The notes under the pieces are model-generated. The model did no database searches and was not told the origin of the DNA. It saw only the letters and a list, made by a program, of their open reading frames with translations. The translations under genes and the position numbers were made by a program. From positions 2,898,577 to 2,962,576 of the forward strand of contig NW_024720773.1 in assembly GCF_018991925.1 (NCBI RefSeq): 64,000 nucleotides of DNA. Direction: 5' to 3'. The DNA comes from Homarus americanus. Taxonomy: Eukaryota > Arthropoda > Malacostraca > Decapoda > Nephropidae. This document shows, piece after piece, positions 1-10,790 of the stretch. Each line of letters begins with the position of its first letter. Position 1 is the stretch's first letter.

Positions 1-260
1 ATCCAAGTTTATGAAAAGAAATCTATGTTTTTTAATCAAAATTAATTTAAAAAAATAATGTACATAAAGTACTGTACACTTACTTTTAGTTCACTGATAA
101 GGTCTTAGGCTTAACCTTTTCATCACCCTTATGGACACCAAACAATCCGAGGGGCCGTTTGTTTAATTTTTCAATAACAATGCACAATATATGAATGCTA
201 CTTCAGCCTAAATGTATAAAAATGATAAACAAAGACATCACCCAAAAATACAATACAGTA
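1..260. other. no gene seen
   Basis: AT-rich sequence before the first transposon. The only structure is short TA-CTG-TA and TA-CAG-TA motifs near 70-76 and 254-262. Confidence 0.5.
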
Positions 261-2588
261 CAGTATTACCCGCTTCTGGCGTTTTTTTCTGGCGTTTCAC
301 GTTCACGCGGTACCCTGCCAGACCGGAATGCTCACTTTCGCGGTGCGTGTGTTCCTTTGCGCGGACAGCGGCTGGCGGTCATCTCGCGCCATTTTTGATT
401 CAAACCTCCGCCATCTCCCGGCCATCCCGCACGGCGTTGGGTAAACGCCCGCAGGCTGGCGATGCATGTCTTTGTTGAAGTATCGGTGACGCTATATGAC
501 ATATCGGATCAGGATTGGGGCCAAGGCCCTACCTCCATCCCCCGGCTAGCTGTAATTGGTTTAATCGGCCATGACGGCTCACCAAGGAGCGCGAAGCCTG
601 CTGGATCTACTCAGAAGTCAGCTTATACCTGCCAATACACTGCAGTATATCGGCATCTATTGTTCCATAGAATGGCTGCCACCGACCACTCACCACAAAG
701 AAACCTTGCAATACCTGGACCCAGCCGCCCAAGCCAAAGAAGACACGATGTACCAACTCATTTAAATTAAAATACAAGACTGGTCCAAGAGTTGGAAAAA
801 GGAACAAGACAGGTTGATCTCATGCTACCAGCATGGTGTGTTAACGACCCACAATCAGGACACCAAAGAGGATGCAAGTCGGGAGACAGTGCGATAATAT
901 GAACATCACAGTTCATACAGGTGCTTCTATGATCAAGGTTATTTCACAACCAGGTGCTTTAAGACGGAAAATTACTTGGTGAGCTACTTGATTTCGCTGC
1001 GCAAGACGGAATATGGCGGTGGACACGCTACCATGGCGAGCACCCAGACGTGAACTGTGGCGTGCAGTGCTACAAGATGGGAATTGCAGAGCCCAAACCC
1101 TTCAATGCTTTGCGGTGGTTGCAGAGATTTAAGAAGAGGAATAAGATCACCACAACATTAATATTGGTGGTGAAGAGCTGTGCTGGATCAGAAGGCGGCG
1201 AGATTTTCTCCGCTTTTACGTGCGTGAGATTATGGAGGAAGGACAATACACCGACGACCAGGTGTTTAACATACCTAAACTGGTCTTTTTTTGGAAAGCT
1301 ACCTTTCCAAGACCTTTCATATCGGTGACTGCCAGCAAGTGTCAGGGTTTAGTTGCAGAATGAGCGACTAATCATTCTGTTTACTACCAATGCCTCCGCA
1401 CCTATAAGCCCGGTTATCGGTGATCCATATAACATTTAAGTCGACGCCACAAGAACATGGACATGACCAAGCTAAATGTCCATCATTGACCGCACGTAGC
1501 GTGTGTGGATGTTCTCTACCTGACCTTTCCTGGTTTGATGACTGTTTCACCCCCGACGTGAAGAAATTTGTGAGCAGAATGTTCCATTCAAGATTTTGTT
1601 GCTGCTTTGACAACCCACCAGACACTTCCGCTTCTACTGTTGGATCGCCACCCCAACGTAAAAGTGGTCTTCCTCCCAACACTACGCCATATTAATACAA
1701 CCCCATGACCAAGAATTAATCTGGTAATGTGAAAGCTGGGTATCTTCTGCAGAAGAAATTTAAGCTCCTTTAACGACTATACCAACACCATGTTGATGAC
1801 GGCGTGAACCTGGTGACAATTGATGGGGCAAGAGCCAAGAGGACGAGAATGGTTGCAGAGCAAGAAGCAATTTGTGAAACACTTTTGGAGAAAAAATTCA
1901 ACGCCGCATAAAGGCCAGGACTTTCTTTGGTGGAGGTGGCTGGGATTGGGTTGTCTGCAGCAACAGTTCATCACGCATGGAGACGTGTCACAAGGTATTC
2001 CAGATGGGAGGCTGAGCTGAATCTGTGACTTGGTGAGGTTCAGACTGTTGCAATAGCAGGACCTTGCCAGAGAAGCCATGCAGAGTGTTACAGCCAGAGC
2101 CCGAGACCACCAACGCATCATATTGGTGGGAGGTGATACAGATCCTGATGTGACTGCCGACGAGATGTTAGATGATGATGACGCCAGTAAAGAGGCAGGT
2201 GGTAAAGGCCATCCCGTTAGGAAGAAATACGGTTAATGTATGAAAATATAGGCGCGCATCAAGTGTAGAGAAGTTTCTTTTCCGGACGCACCTGACGACA
2301 ACTGTAATATCACGACAATAACATCAGTCGCCAAGAGTTTTTCGCCGTTAGTTGCTCAGCGATATGACAGACATATGATGGTGACCTGGCGACTTTTCAG
2401 AGGCTGTGTGTGTGCATACCATCATAAAGTTAAGATGTTATTTTTACTAAAACGTACGTAATGTGTCGGGAAAAAGTGGAGTTTCGGGGTCGGCCCAGTC
2501 TCTATTTCAATTAATCCCATATGTTATGTTGTTCACTTTACGCAGGCCTCCGTGGGATCAACTGACAGCGTAAAGCTAGGTTTCACTG
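261..2588 (+). mobile_element. decayed Tigger/pogo-type transposon, family A (copy 1)
   Basis: The element is flanked by TA at 259-260 and 2589-2590. Its right end, read in reverse, is CAGTGAAACC followed by sequence matching the left end of the fuller copy at 2794, including the conserved block near 2500-2560. Its left end reads CAGTATTACCCGC, a TIR variant also seen in the element at 60534-62153, and then matches the inner TIR of the 2794-5448 copy. It lies on the plus strand, opposite to that copy. Many small indels make it clearly older. The match to family A is seen directly by comparing the two copies; the age order is inference. Confidence 0.8.
671..2230 (+). pseudogene. Tigger-type transposase relic, family A
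   Basis: This is a frame-broken copy of the transposase encoded on the minus strand at 3148-5044. Recognisable pieces in order are: the N-terminal Pro-rich start (GPSRP, about 710-740), the CENP-B-like helix-turn-helix piece (WLQRFKKRNK, about 1117-1150), the second DDE block (LPPNTTPY region, with a Phe-Asp-Asn at about 1605-1613 in place of Leu-Asp-Asn), a damaged third-aspartate block near 1700, and the acidic Asp-rich C-terminal stretch near 2165-2195. No open frame covers more than a fraction of the protein, so it cannot make transposase. Only its ends could still be acted on in trans. Confidence 0.8.
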
Positions 2589-3004
2589 TACTGTATTTTA
2601 TGGCAGGGAGTATTTCGGAAAAAACTCTGTGTGTATTTTCCTCCAGTAGCCATAGTTCTCTTAAACTAATATACAGTACAGTATACAGTACCATGAAATG
2701 TGAGGAATAAAATAATAAAAAAAAAATACTGTATCGTCAAATAAATAAATAAAAGCCAAATGAAAGTTCAACACAGCCGCCATTTGCATATTACAGTGAA
2801 CCCCTCACTTTACGCGGTTAATTCAACCCACAGGGTACCGCGGAAAGTGAGAAACGCGTAAAGTGAACAACATAACATATGGGATTAATTGAAATAGAGA
2901 CCGGGCCGACCCCAAACTCCACTTTTTGACGACACACAACTATGTTGTAGTAAAAATATTATCTCAACTTTATGATGGTATGCACGCACAATTAATATAG
3001 AAGA

Positions 3005-3075
3005 GGTTAGGTTAGGAAAAATAAAGGTTAGGTTAGGAAAAATAAAGGTTAAGTTAGGAAAAATAAAGGTTGGGG
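3005..3075. repeat. 21-bp tandem repeat near the left end of Tigger A
   Basis: Slightly more than three copies of a 21-bp unit alternating GGTTAGGTTAGG with an AAAAATAAA spacer. The GGTTA pentamer is the arthropod telomere-type 5-mer, but only two run together in each unit. Confidence 0.8.
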
Positions 3076-3147
3076 TTAACACTTACGTTAGTAGAAGAGA
3101 TGGGTCGGCGTACGGGGATGGAGGCTGGTTCCGAGGCAGAGGGCAGG

Positions 3148-3705
3148 CTACTGGCCATCACTGTCATCCACACTTGTCAGGGCCTCCCTGACAAATCCCT
3201 CAAAGTCATCATCACTGTCTCTACCTCTGTCACTATCACTGGCTTGAGCTGGCTGTGGTGGGTTACGGGAGAAGAACTCTGTTATGCTTTGCTGACGGCT
3301 GGTGTTTATGTTGTCGTGATAAACCTTGATGTAGGGCTCCATAGTCTGCAACAGCAGGGTAGTGAAGATTTCATACCTGTTTGCGTCAGGGTCGTCGGAA
3401 AGGAGGAGCTTGACTTTCTCGATACACTCGATGGCACCCCTAACATTATTATGGGATAAGCGGCGTTCTTCTTGGGATGACGCACCACCTGCCTCTTCAC
3501 TGACGTCATCATCATCTACCATCTCGTTGGTAGTCACATCAGGATCCCTTATCACCTCCAGGATGTCGTCGTTGGTGGTCTCGGAGAAGCCTGCAGCTGT
3601 AACACTCTGCGCAGCTTCTCTGGCAAGGTCCACTGCTACTGCAACAGTCTGAACCTCACCAGTCACAGATTGACTCTTCCTAACGGCCGGAATGCCTTGC
3701 AACAC
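3148..3705 (-). CDS. Tigger-type transposase, C-terminal part (frameshifted from the preceding frame)
   Basis: 185 codons, overlapping the end of the upstream frame by 26 bases and beginning at a GTG rather than an ATG, so it is most simply the continuation of the same protein after a frameshift. It is acidic (DDDDVSEE at about 64-71). A predicted-helical middle segment at about 88-130 precedes the tail. Residues 138-145 read QQSITEFF, which fits the PCNA-interacting PIP-box pattern Q-x-x-[ILM]-x-x-[FY]-[FY]. A Ser/Asp-rich tail follows. PCNA binding has been described for Drosophila pogo transposase, so the motif is plausible here. Binding itself is inference. Confidence 0.75.
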   Translation of the reverse strand: MLQGIPAVRKSQSVTGEVQTVAVAVDLAREAAQSVTAAGFSETTNDDILEVIRDPDVTTNEMVDDDDVSEEAGGASSQEERRLSHNNVRGAIECIEKVKLLLSDDPDANRYEIFTTLLLQTMEPYIKVYHDNINTSRQQSITEFFSRNPPQPAQASDSDRGRDSDDDFEGFVREALTSVDDSDGQ

Positions 3706-5044
3706 GTCTCCATGCGTGACGAACAGTTACTACAGACAGCTGATCCCATGCCTCCACCAAGAAGTCCACAGCTTTCTTGATGTTGAATATTCTCCAGAAT
3801 TGTTTTAAAAGTACTTGTTGCTCTGCCAACTGTTGATCCTCGTCGTCTTCGCTCTTGCTATCGGTGGTGGTGTCACTCAGGTTACGCAACTCTTCCCTGG
3901 TGTTGGTGTAGTCGTTCAGGAGCTTGAATTTTTTAGTAGAGAATGCAGCTTTTACATTACAGATTAACTCTTGGTCCATGGGCTGTAATATAGACATAGT
4001 GTTGGGAGGAAGGAAGACCACTTTTACGTTGGGGTGACGATCTAACAGTAGGGGCGAGTGTCCTGGTGCGTTGTCCAGCAGCAACAAAATCTTGAATGGC
4101 ACATTCTGTTGCTCACAGAATTTCTTCACATCGGGAACGAAACAGTCATCAAACCAGGAGAGGGACAGTGTAGAGAACATCCACGCCTTACGTGCGGTCA
4201 GCCAGTGGACATTTAGCTTGGTCATGTCCATGCTCTTGTAGGCGTGCGGCTTGCGTGCTGTGTGGATCACCGATAACTTGAGCTTACAGGTACCGGAGGC
4301 ATTGGTGGTAAACAGGACGGTGATGCGCTCCTTCTGCAACTTTCGGCCCCGAATCTTGCTGGCATTCTTCACAACGAAGGTCTTGGAAGGTAGCTTTTTC
4401 CAAAAAAGACCAGATTCGTCCATGTTAAACATCTGGTCGTCGGTGTACTGTCCTTCCTCCATAATCTCATGTAAAAACGGAGGAAATTCCCTAGCCGCAA
4501 CACGGTCAGCACTAGCTTCTTCACCACCAATGTTGATATTGGTGATCTTGTTCCTCTTCTTAAACCTCTGTAACCACCCAGAGGAAGCATTAAAGGGTTT
4601 GGGCTCTGTAATTCCCATCTTTCGTGACACTGCAGCATACAGTTCACTTGCGTACTCCTTAACAGAGCGCGTGTCCACCGCCATGTTCCGTCGCGCCTGA
4701 CGCACCAAGTAGCTCACAAGTAATTTTTCCGTCTTGAGAAGCACCTGGTTGTGGAAATACTTGATCATAGAAGCACCTGTAGACTTTGTGATGTTCATGT
4801 GCTCCTTTATCTTGGCTGCATCCTTCTTTATTGTTCGAATCGTAGATTCGTTCACACCATGCTGGCGCACCAAATCAACCTGTCTTGTTCCTTTCTCCAA
4901 CTCTTGGATGATCTTGTACTTCACCTCGTAGCTTAAGGAACGTCGTGTCTTCTTTGGCTTAGGGCGGCTGGGTCCAGGTAAGGAAAGGTTTCTCTCTGGG
5001 GGCGGTGGTCCGGCGGAAGCCATTTTACAGAACAATGGATGCAC
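3680..5044 (-). CDS. Tigger-type transposase, N-terminal and catalytic part
   Basis: 454 codons. The likely start is either Met1 (5044) or Met8 (5023), which opens the basic Pro-rich leader. An N-terminal psq/CENP-B-type helix-turn-helix spans about residues 35-80 and a second CENPB-type DNA-binding domain about 105-170 (WLQRFKKRNK at 157-166). The DDE core follows: Asp209 in MDESGLFWK, Asp324 in LLDNAPGH and Asp357 in LQPMDQ, that is 32 residues between the last two. All three catalytic residues are present. The family acts in the nucleus, cutting its own transposon ends and inserting at TA. The frame runs into a stop just after the conserved AWRR block; homology continues in another frame from 3705, so a single-base indel near 3703-3707 is likely. 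An acidic linker with DSKSEDDED sits at about residues 402-410. Confidence 0.9.
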   Translation of the reverse strand: MHPLFCKMASAGPPPPERNLSLPGPSRPKPKKTRRSLSYEVKYKIIQELEKGTRQVDLVRQHGVNESTIRTIKKDAAKIKEHMNITKSTGASMIKYFHNQVLLKTEKLLVSYLVRQARRNMAVDTRSVKEYASELYAAVSRKMGITEPKPFNASSGWLQRFKKRNKITNINIGGEEASADRVAAREFPPFLHEIMEEGQYTDDQMFNMDESGLFWKKLPSKTFVVKNASKIRGRKLQKERITVLFTTNASGTCKLKLSVIHTARKPHAYKSMDMTKLNVHWLTARKAWMFSTLSLSWFDDCFVPDVKKFCEQQNVPFKILLLLDNAPGHSPLLLDRHPNVKVVFLPPNTMSILQPMDQELICNVKAAFSTKKFKLLNDYTNTREELRNLSDTTTDSKSEDDEDQQLAEQQVLLKQFWRIFNIKKAVDFLVEAWDQLSVVTVRHAWRRVARHSGR

Positions 5045-5193
5045 GATTACACGGTGTGGCCTGGAGGGATGAAACTGCCGCGGCTAGGTCAAGCTTCGTC
5101 TTTCCTCCCTCCCTCCCTCCCTCTCCCGGGTGGACACATCATTTTACTTTAAACCAATTACAGCTAGCAGCGGAGGGAGGTAGGGATGCATGG

Positions 5194-5225
5194 CCAATCA
5201 CAATCCGATACGTCATATGACGTCA
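5194..5225 (-). promoter_or_regulatory. CRE-like palindrome and CCAAT box upstream of the Tigger A transposase
   Basis: A perfect 14-bp palindrome ACGTCATATGACGT (5210-5223) is followed by a full CRE, TGACGTCA, at 5218-5225. A CCAAT pentamer lies at 5194-5198. They lie about 150-200 bp upstream of the transposase start, in the correct position for a promoter. The sites are seen directly; their use by host CREB/ATF and NF-Y factors is inference. Confidence 0.45.
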
Positions 5226-5450
5226 CTGATAACGCAACAGAGACATGCACTGCGCAACCTTACCGCGCGGCTTGCCCAGGCGGAGGCGAGAGCAGGCGGG
5301 AGGGGCGAATCTAAAAATAGCGTCGAGCCAGACACTCTCCGCGTAAAGGGGTACACGCACCGCGGAATGTGAGCATCCCGGTTTCAGCAGGGTACCGCGT
5401 AAACGTGGAAACGCGGAATGTGGGACCGCGTAAAGCGAGGGTTGACTGTA

Positions 5451-6252
5451 CTCCCTGTTTCACCACAGTAATGAACATCAGCTGGCACAACACCCCCCCC
5501 CCTACACTCTGCGACCATCTTCCCCTCCCTCACTCAGTCAGCTGACTCATGTGCAAAGAAATGTATATTCCCTTTATGTGTTTGCCATTAGAACAAGTAT
5601 TTATTTAACTTTTTTTCACAATGTGTTAATGTAGGATGGTGTGTGCATGTAACTGAGTAAAAATAAATGAAGGCGGCTATGTGTATATACCCAAAAATAG
5701 AAGTTGAAAAACAACCATAACACCTCACAGCTTGGCCCAGTAGCCTGGTGGTTACAGTGATGAGTCTAACTTGGCTGCAAGGCCATGATTAATCACTATT
5801 AAACACTATTATATCAGTAAACACTAATAATAACAGTACATCCAGTTAAACATGGCAGGGAAGGAGGAGAGACACAACTGCAGACAACACTTTAACCAGT
5901 GGTCACTCACTCGCTCCCAGGCTCCTGTTGCCAGGTGTAAGATCGAAATATGTATGAGAGAAATACATATCTTGTAGTTTAATTTGAAAATAGTGATGGG
6001 CACATTGATAAACAAATTATATAAACCATACATTTATCTATGATAACATAACAAGAATCATTGTATCATTACTAGAGTGAATGAAATAATATACCCCAAA
6101 CAACAATTGGTAACTCTCGGGCACCTGTGTCCCAAGTGCTGACACCTTGGTCCCTTGAAATTTTGCAGACGTGTCATCGAAGGACAAATTTTGTCCTACT
6201 TTTTTTTAATTTTTGAACAATTTTAATTTTAAAATTATTTTTAAGAAAATAA
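5451..6252. other. no gene seen
   Basis: About 800 bp without convincing coding sequence. It holds a short poly-C run near 5490-5503 and AT-rich sequence. Confidence 0.5.
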
Positions 6253-6254
6253 TA

Positions 6255-7255
6255 CAGTGGTCCCTCGGTTAGCGAACACAATTGGTTCCAAAGAGTCGTT
6301 CGTTTCCCGAAAATTTTTTTAACCGAATCTATTATTTCAATGGGATATTGGGTAATTGATTCTAACTCACAGAAAAGTACATACAAAGTATAAACAAAAT
6401 GCAGTAAAGTACACTTACAGTACTTTGAGGTGTGTATGTAGAAGGCTCCTGGTTGATGATGATGATGGTGAATTAGAAGTGGGGGTGGAGTAGAAGGAAG
6501 AAGAGAAGGAAGTGGAGATGGAGGAGAAGGGAGAAGAGAAGCATTTTAATGCTTCTTAGAAGGCGAGTCACCTTCCATAATAATGTCAGGAACCTCTGGA
6601 CTGACAGATTCTCGAACATGAAAATCCTCTCTCCTTTTTGGAGAGGAGCACTGAGGGGAATCATCTTTCTCACCCATGCTTGATGCAGTAAATTCACCAA
6701 TAAAATTTTAAGTTCACTAGCTGTAATTCAAGATTATTTTATTTAAATCAACACTGCACTGCGCTATATATTATCAATATGTTAACTAAATTTCAGAATG
6801 ATCAATAATTTTAGTGTAAAAATATTCAGGAGACCAACAAACTCGATATTACCTCCACTGTAAACAAAGTTAAACAGAGAAGTTTTGGCGGGTGAGTCAA
6901 GCGGCTGATGGGAGCACAAAAACTAGTTCCCTGTACTGTACTGTATATATTATCAATACGTTAATTAGATTTTAGAATGACTAATAATTTTAATACTATA
7001 AAAAATGCAAAAATATTAACGAGCACAACTTTCTTGATATTTACTCCACTGGAAAAGAATGTAAACATAGAATAAATTACTGTATTGGCGGACTAGCCGA
7101 TCAGCTGATCAGCCGAGGCGCACAACAAAACGTGTTATCATAAGGCTTTCGTTATTTGAAGATTTGTTCGTTAATCAAACTGAAAATCCATATGGGAGCT
7201 AATTCGTTTACCGAAATTTCGTTAATTGGACCGTTCCTTAACCGAAGGACCACTG
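6255..7255 (-). mobile_element. internally deleted Tigger family B element (1001 bp)
   Basis: TA at 6253-6254 and 7256-7257. The left end CAGTGGTCCCTCGGTTAG equals the right end of the 33169-35729 element read in reverse, so this copy is inverted relative to it. It keeps the 3' tail region (the C/T-rich stretch after the small C-terminal frame, near 6470-6700) and about 550 bp from the other end, but lacks the transposase core. It is non-autonomous and would need a family B transposase. Confidence 0.88.
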
Positions 7256-7257
7256 TA

Positions 7258-8250
7258 TTGTCTGGCTTAAGCAATATCCGCCTTAGCGGGGTCCACCTTA
7301 ACAAAGTTTTACTATACTATACGGGAAAAAAGGTTTCGTGCTATGAAAAGATTTTCAGGATTGGAACCTTTCCATAACCCAGGGGAAACCTGTTACAACA
7401 TATAAATATCCTACACAAAGTACATGTAAACCTCAAGCTATGGTGGGTGTTAGGTTCCTAATAAACCCAACACAAGGTGAATTATCATAGATAGGGAACA
7501 TTATAACATGGGGTTCAATGGGATACATTCCCAGCCAGTCCCCAAACACACATGTCTCACCGACCAAACAATTCTACTACTATAAGTCTGGTCATTATCA
7601 CATGTCCCCTTCAAGGCTAAGAGGACTCTTGTAGGTGGAGTGGAGATGTCACACAGCCTCTGGGGAGTCTCATGCTGCTTAACAGTGTCAAGCTTCACCT
7701 CAGAGACACAGTTGTCTTGGATGCCTTGGCCTTCCCAGACATTTTCAAGGTTACACTGCTCATTTCACAGTCACAAAAACAGAGCAAAGGCACTTGTCAC
7801 AAAAACAGAGCAAAGGCACTTGTCACAAAAACAGAGTGAGCGATGATAACAAAAACAATGATAGCGGCCGACACTGCTCACATTTTCAAAACAACAGAGT
7901 CGACGCACCTTACAGTCACAAAAACACAGAAAATATCACTTGATCGTCACCATAACACAGTTCAGTCTAAATGTTAGTGCTGTCCTCTCACTATATAAGA
8001 AAAACACCGATGATAAGTACAAAGCTGGCTGATAATAGTGGAGCCATGTGATGGTGGGTTTATGATCAACAAAGAACCAAACACACGGCTGTAGTGCGCA
8101 GGTTGTGGCAACGTGGAGGTAGGGCTGACAAGTGAAGGTAGAGATGCATCATGCATGGGGTCAAATATTGTTTCCTTATAGAATGTCACTGACTTGACGC
8201 AGAAAAATATAATTTGTATTGCTGGAATCCTAGCAAGACAGCAGTTAATT
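7258..8250. other. no gene seen; small tandem repeat inside
   Basis: Nothing coding is convincing. The start (TGTCTGGCTTAAGC) looks like the edge of another MITE whose partner end I cannot find. A 26-bp repeat lies at 7770-7837. Confidence 0.45.
7770..7837. repeat. 26-bp tandem repeat, about 2.6 copies
   Basis: Units begin with GTCACAAAAACAGAG at 7770, 7796 and 7822, nearly identical. Confidence 0.85.
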
Positions 8251-8636
8251 TAGTAAGACCTCGCTTAACATCAGGGTTACGTTCCTGAAAACGCAACGTT
8301 ATACGGAACAACGTTAAGCGGATCAATTTTCCCCATAAGAAACAGATAAAATATGGGAGTTACGTTCCCCAGCCTCCCTTTGCCCCATGAAATACATTAC
8401 ACATACAGTACATAAATTCAAAGCTCCTTGTGTGATGCCTGGTGAGGTGCTTGTATGCATTACCATAAATTCACATTCATTGAGATTTATAAGAGAAAAA
8501 CTTAAAACTCCTCTACATGACAGATAAATAATTACCACTAGGTAACCTTGGTTGGCCGGCAGGCTGGCCCCAGCTGTCATAATACAACACCTCCCCCTCC
8601 CAACTTCCGGCAAGATTGAAGATGGTTTAGGCACTT

Positions 8637-10790
8637 TTTTATTTTTTTTATTTGCTTATTTTATTTGTTTATTTTTGTTATCGTGAATTAGCCCACCCGG
8701 CCACAGGTCAAACGACCCACAACAGGGCCTAGGGGGCGAAAAAATAAGAACAGAAAGAAATTAAAAATAGAGAAGAAAAAGGTTACCCTGTATACAATAC
8801 TGTGTTAATCTACATCAAGAAGAAGCCGGAAAACCGGCTTTTTAAAGTGAGACAGATTGTATGAGTATGGAAACACAGAAGAAGGCAGAGCATTCCACAG
8901 TTTGGCAAGACGAGTGTTACGACCCCATGGCCTTGCTGGCAGTACACAGGATGCCAAATCCACCGAACATTGCCCATTAAAATACAGGCAGTTCCCGACT
9001 TACGACGGGGTTAGGGACCCAAATCCAGGTCGTAAGTCAAATTGGTCGTATGTCGAAAATGCAAAAATAATACATAGGAAACCTAAAATGGGGGTCTCTC
9101 TTTCTTCTCAGCACCACAAAACTCTCACTTTTAAGCTTGCCAGCCATTTTAAAGGGAATTACAAACGAAAATTTTGTCAGTACACAGCGCAATAACTAAG
9201 GTTGGGACTCGAAGATACGTAATTTGAAAAAATTTTGGTACGACTGCAGCGGTCGAATGTACGGGTGGTCGTAAGTCGAGTAGTAGGTCATAAATCGAGG
9301 AGTACCTTACCTGTAAAGAAGAGAGAGAGTGAAGCAACATTGCAGAGAAGAGAAAGGGAAGAAAGATTGTCAACTAAAGGAGGAGAGTTAATAAGACAAA
9401 ATGCCTTTGATTCCACCCTATCTAACAGTTGGACAGAAGTTAGGACGAATGAATCCCTTATATACTTGAAGCAACTGCTCAGGAGTGAAGTAGCTACGGC
9501 ATCTGTACAGCATTCCCAGCTTTCGGGAGGCAGCTTTAGCAATGTTGAGGATGTGTGGTTTCCATGACATATTAGAGGAAATGGTGAGGCCTGGCATATT
9601 TATTTCAGAATTTAGCAGAATGATAGCATCCTGAAATGTAATTGGTGGGAGATCATCTAATTTAGAAAGTGTAATTGGTAAATAATGAGTTTTATTACTA
9701 TTGAATTTAACCAAGTTTGTACCTGCCCATTCGGAGATGCTGCACAGATCCGCATTGATATCAGCTCTAGAAACAGATCTAGTTTGGGAATTAGGAGGAA
9801 GGGGAAAATGTGAAGAAGAGTGAAGAATAGAATCATCAGCATAAGAATGGATAGAACTAATTGTAGTGTGAAGTAAATCACTGATAAAAAGAAGGAAGAG
9901 AGTAGGTGAAAGAACAGAACTCTGTGGGACACCACTACTGGTAGAGAAAGAGTGAAAGATCGATCCCTTGACAACAACTGCCAAGGATTGGTTCTCAAGG
10001 AAGCTAGAGATTAGAAAACAAAGTGGAGGAGAGAAACCATAAGAGGGAAGTTTAGAAAGCAAAGACTTGTGTCATACCCTGTCAAATGCTTTGGAGATGT
10101 CGAGGGCCACGACGAAAGTTTCCCCATAATCCCTAAGAGAGGATGACCAAAGATGGGTGCAGTAGGAGAGCAGATCACCAGTAGATCTCGCCTGGCGAAA
10201 GCCATACTGGTGATCCGACAAAAGAGAAAGGCGTTCAAGGTGACGAAGAAAATGGGAGTTCAAGATAGTTTCGAAAATCTTAGAAGGGGATGAAGTTAGG
10301 GCAATGGGGCGATAGTTAGAGGGATTAGAATGGTCACCCTTCTTTGGGATGGGCTGAACCAAGGCATGCTTCCAAGAAGAAGGAAAAGTTTGGGTTTTGT
10401 GGCAGAGGCAAAAGAGGCGAGCAAGCACAGGGGCCAGGGCTTCAGCACACTCCCTCAGAACACAGGGGGGTATTCCATCCGGTCCATGCGCCTTACTCAC
10501 ATCCAACCTGGATAACACACCGGCAACCCTGCGAGTGGAGATTATAGGAAAGTGCATAGGTTCAGTAGGAGGAGTAGGAGGGATAGAGTTGGAATTGTCT
10601 AAGGTGGAGTTAGAGGAGAATAAGGTGCCAAAGAGATTGGCTTTGTCAGGGGGAGAGTTGGCTGTAGAGTTATCAGGTCGGAAAAGAGGAGGAAAATAAG
10701 GAGTGCAGAAGTTATAACAGGTGTTTTTGGTTAAGGACGAGAAGAATTTACTAGAGGAAGAATTAGTCAGGACAGTGGTCTGTCTTTTTA
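8637..10790 (-). pseudogene. Jockey/I-type LINE, 5'-truncated, reverse transcriptase
   Basis: On the minus strand the frame from about 10790 to 9418 encodes a non-LTR reverse transcriptase. It shows the SKAHGPDGIPP entry block, the NYRPIAL block, AFDRV (palm, first catalytic Asp), GVPQSSVLSP, and the catalytic box YADDS. The AFDRVWH block has TGG changed to TGA at 10072-10074, a single in-frame nonsense. The frame breaks at 9418 and the C-terminal domain continues in another frame (about 9440-9310), then after the MITE at 8985-9307 it resumes down to about 8820. A 3' UTR with a conserved GGCCACAGGTCA-type block (8697-8740) and an A-rich tail (about 8637-8680) follows. The endonuclease is missing. 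Related fragments of the same family lie at 46990-47135, 57300-57890 and 62627-63003. Confidence 0.85.
8985..9307. mobile_element. 323-bp MITE inserted in the LINE
   Basis: TA at 8983-8984 and 9308-9309 flank an element whose ends read CAGGCAGTTCCCGACTTACG and, in reverse, AGGTACTCCTCGATTTATG. A second copy of the same family is at 36704-37666. The uninterrupted LINE sequence at 62730-62745 and at 57410-57425 shows the empty site, so the insertion is proven within this window. Confidence 0.9.

Larger units (their letters stand above)
2794..5448 (-). mobile_element. Tigger/pogo-type DNA transposon, family A (copy 2, nearly complete)
   Basis: A 2655-bp element with TA target duplications at 2792-2793 and 5449-5450. 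The ends read CAGTGAACCCCTCACTTT and, in reverse complement, CAGTCAACCCTCGCTTTA, and both continue into ACGCGG. Inner subterminal repeats of the same ACGCGTAAAGTGA type lie within 120 bp of each end. It carries a DDD transposase on the minus strand in two overlapping frames (5044-3680 and 3705-3148). CAG termini, TA duplication and this transposase are diagnostic of the Tigger/pogo branch of Tc1/mariner. One frameshift separates it from an intact reading frame. Confidence 0.93.

Noticed and set aside
3005..3075. Interstitial telomere
   Set aside because: Only two GGTTA pentamers per unit, separated by AAAAATAAA. Also seen briefly at 15870-15890 and 45940-45975. Too short to call telomeric.
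3070..3459. 129-codon plus-strand frame
   Set aside because: Shadow of the minus-strand transposase C-terminus.
5720..5760. tRNA-like SINE head (TAGCCTGGTGGTTAC)
   Set aside because: An A-box-like string is present but no B box follows at the right distance.
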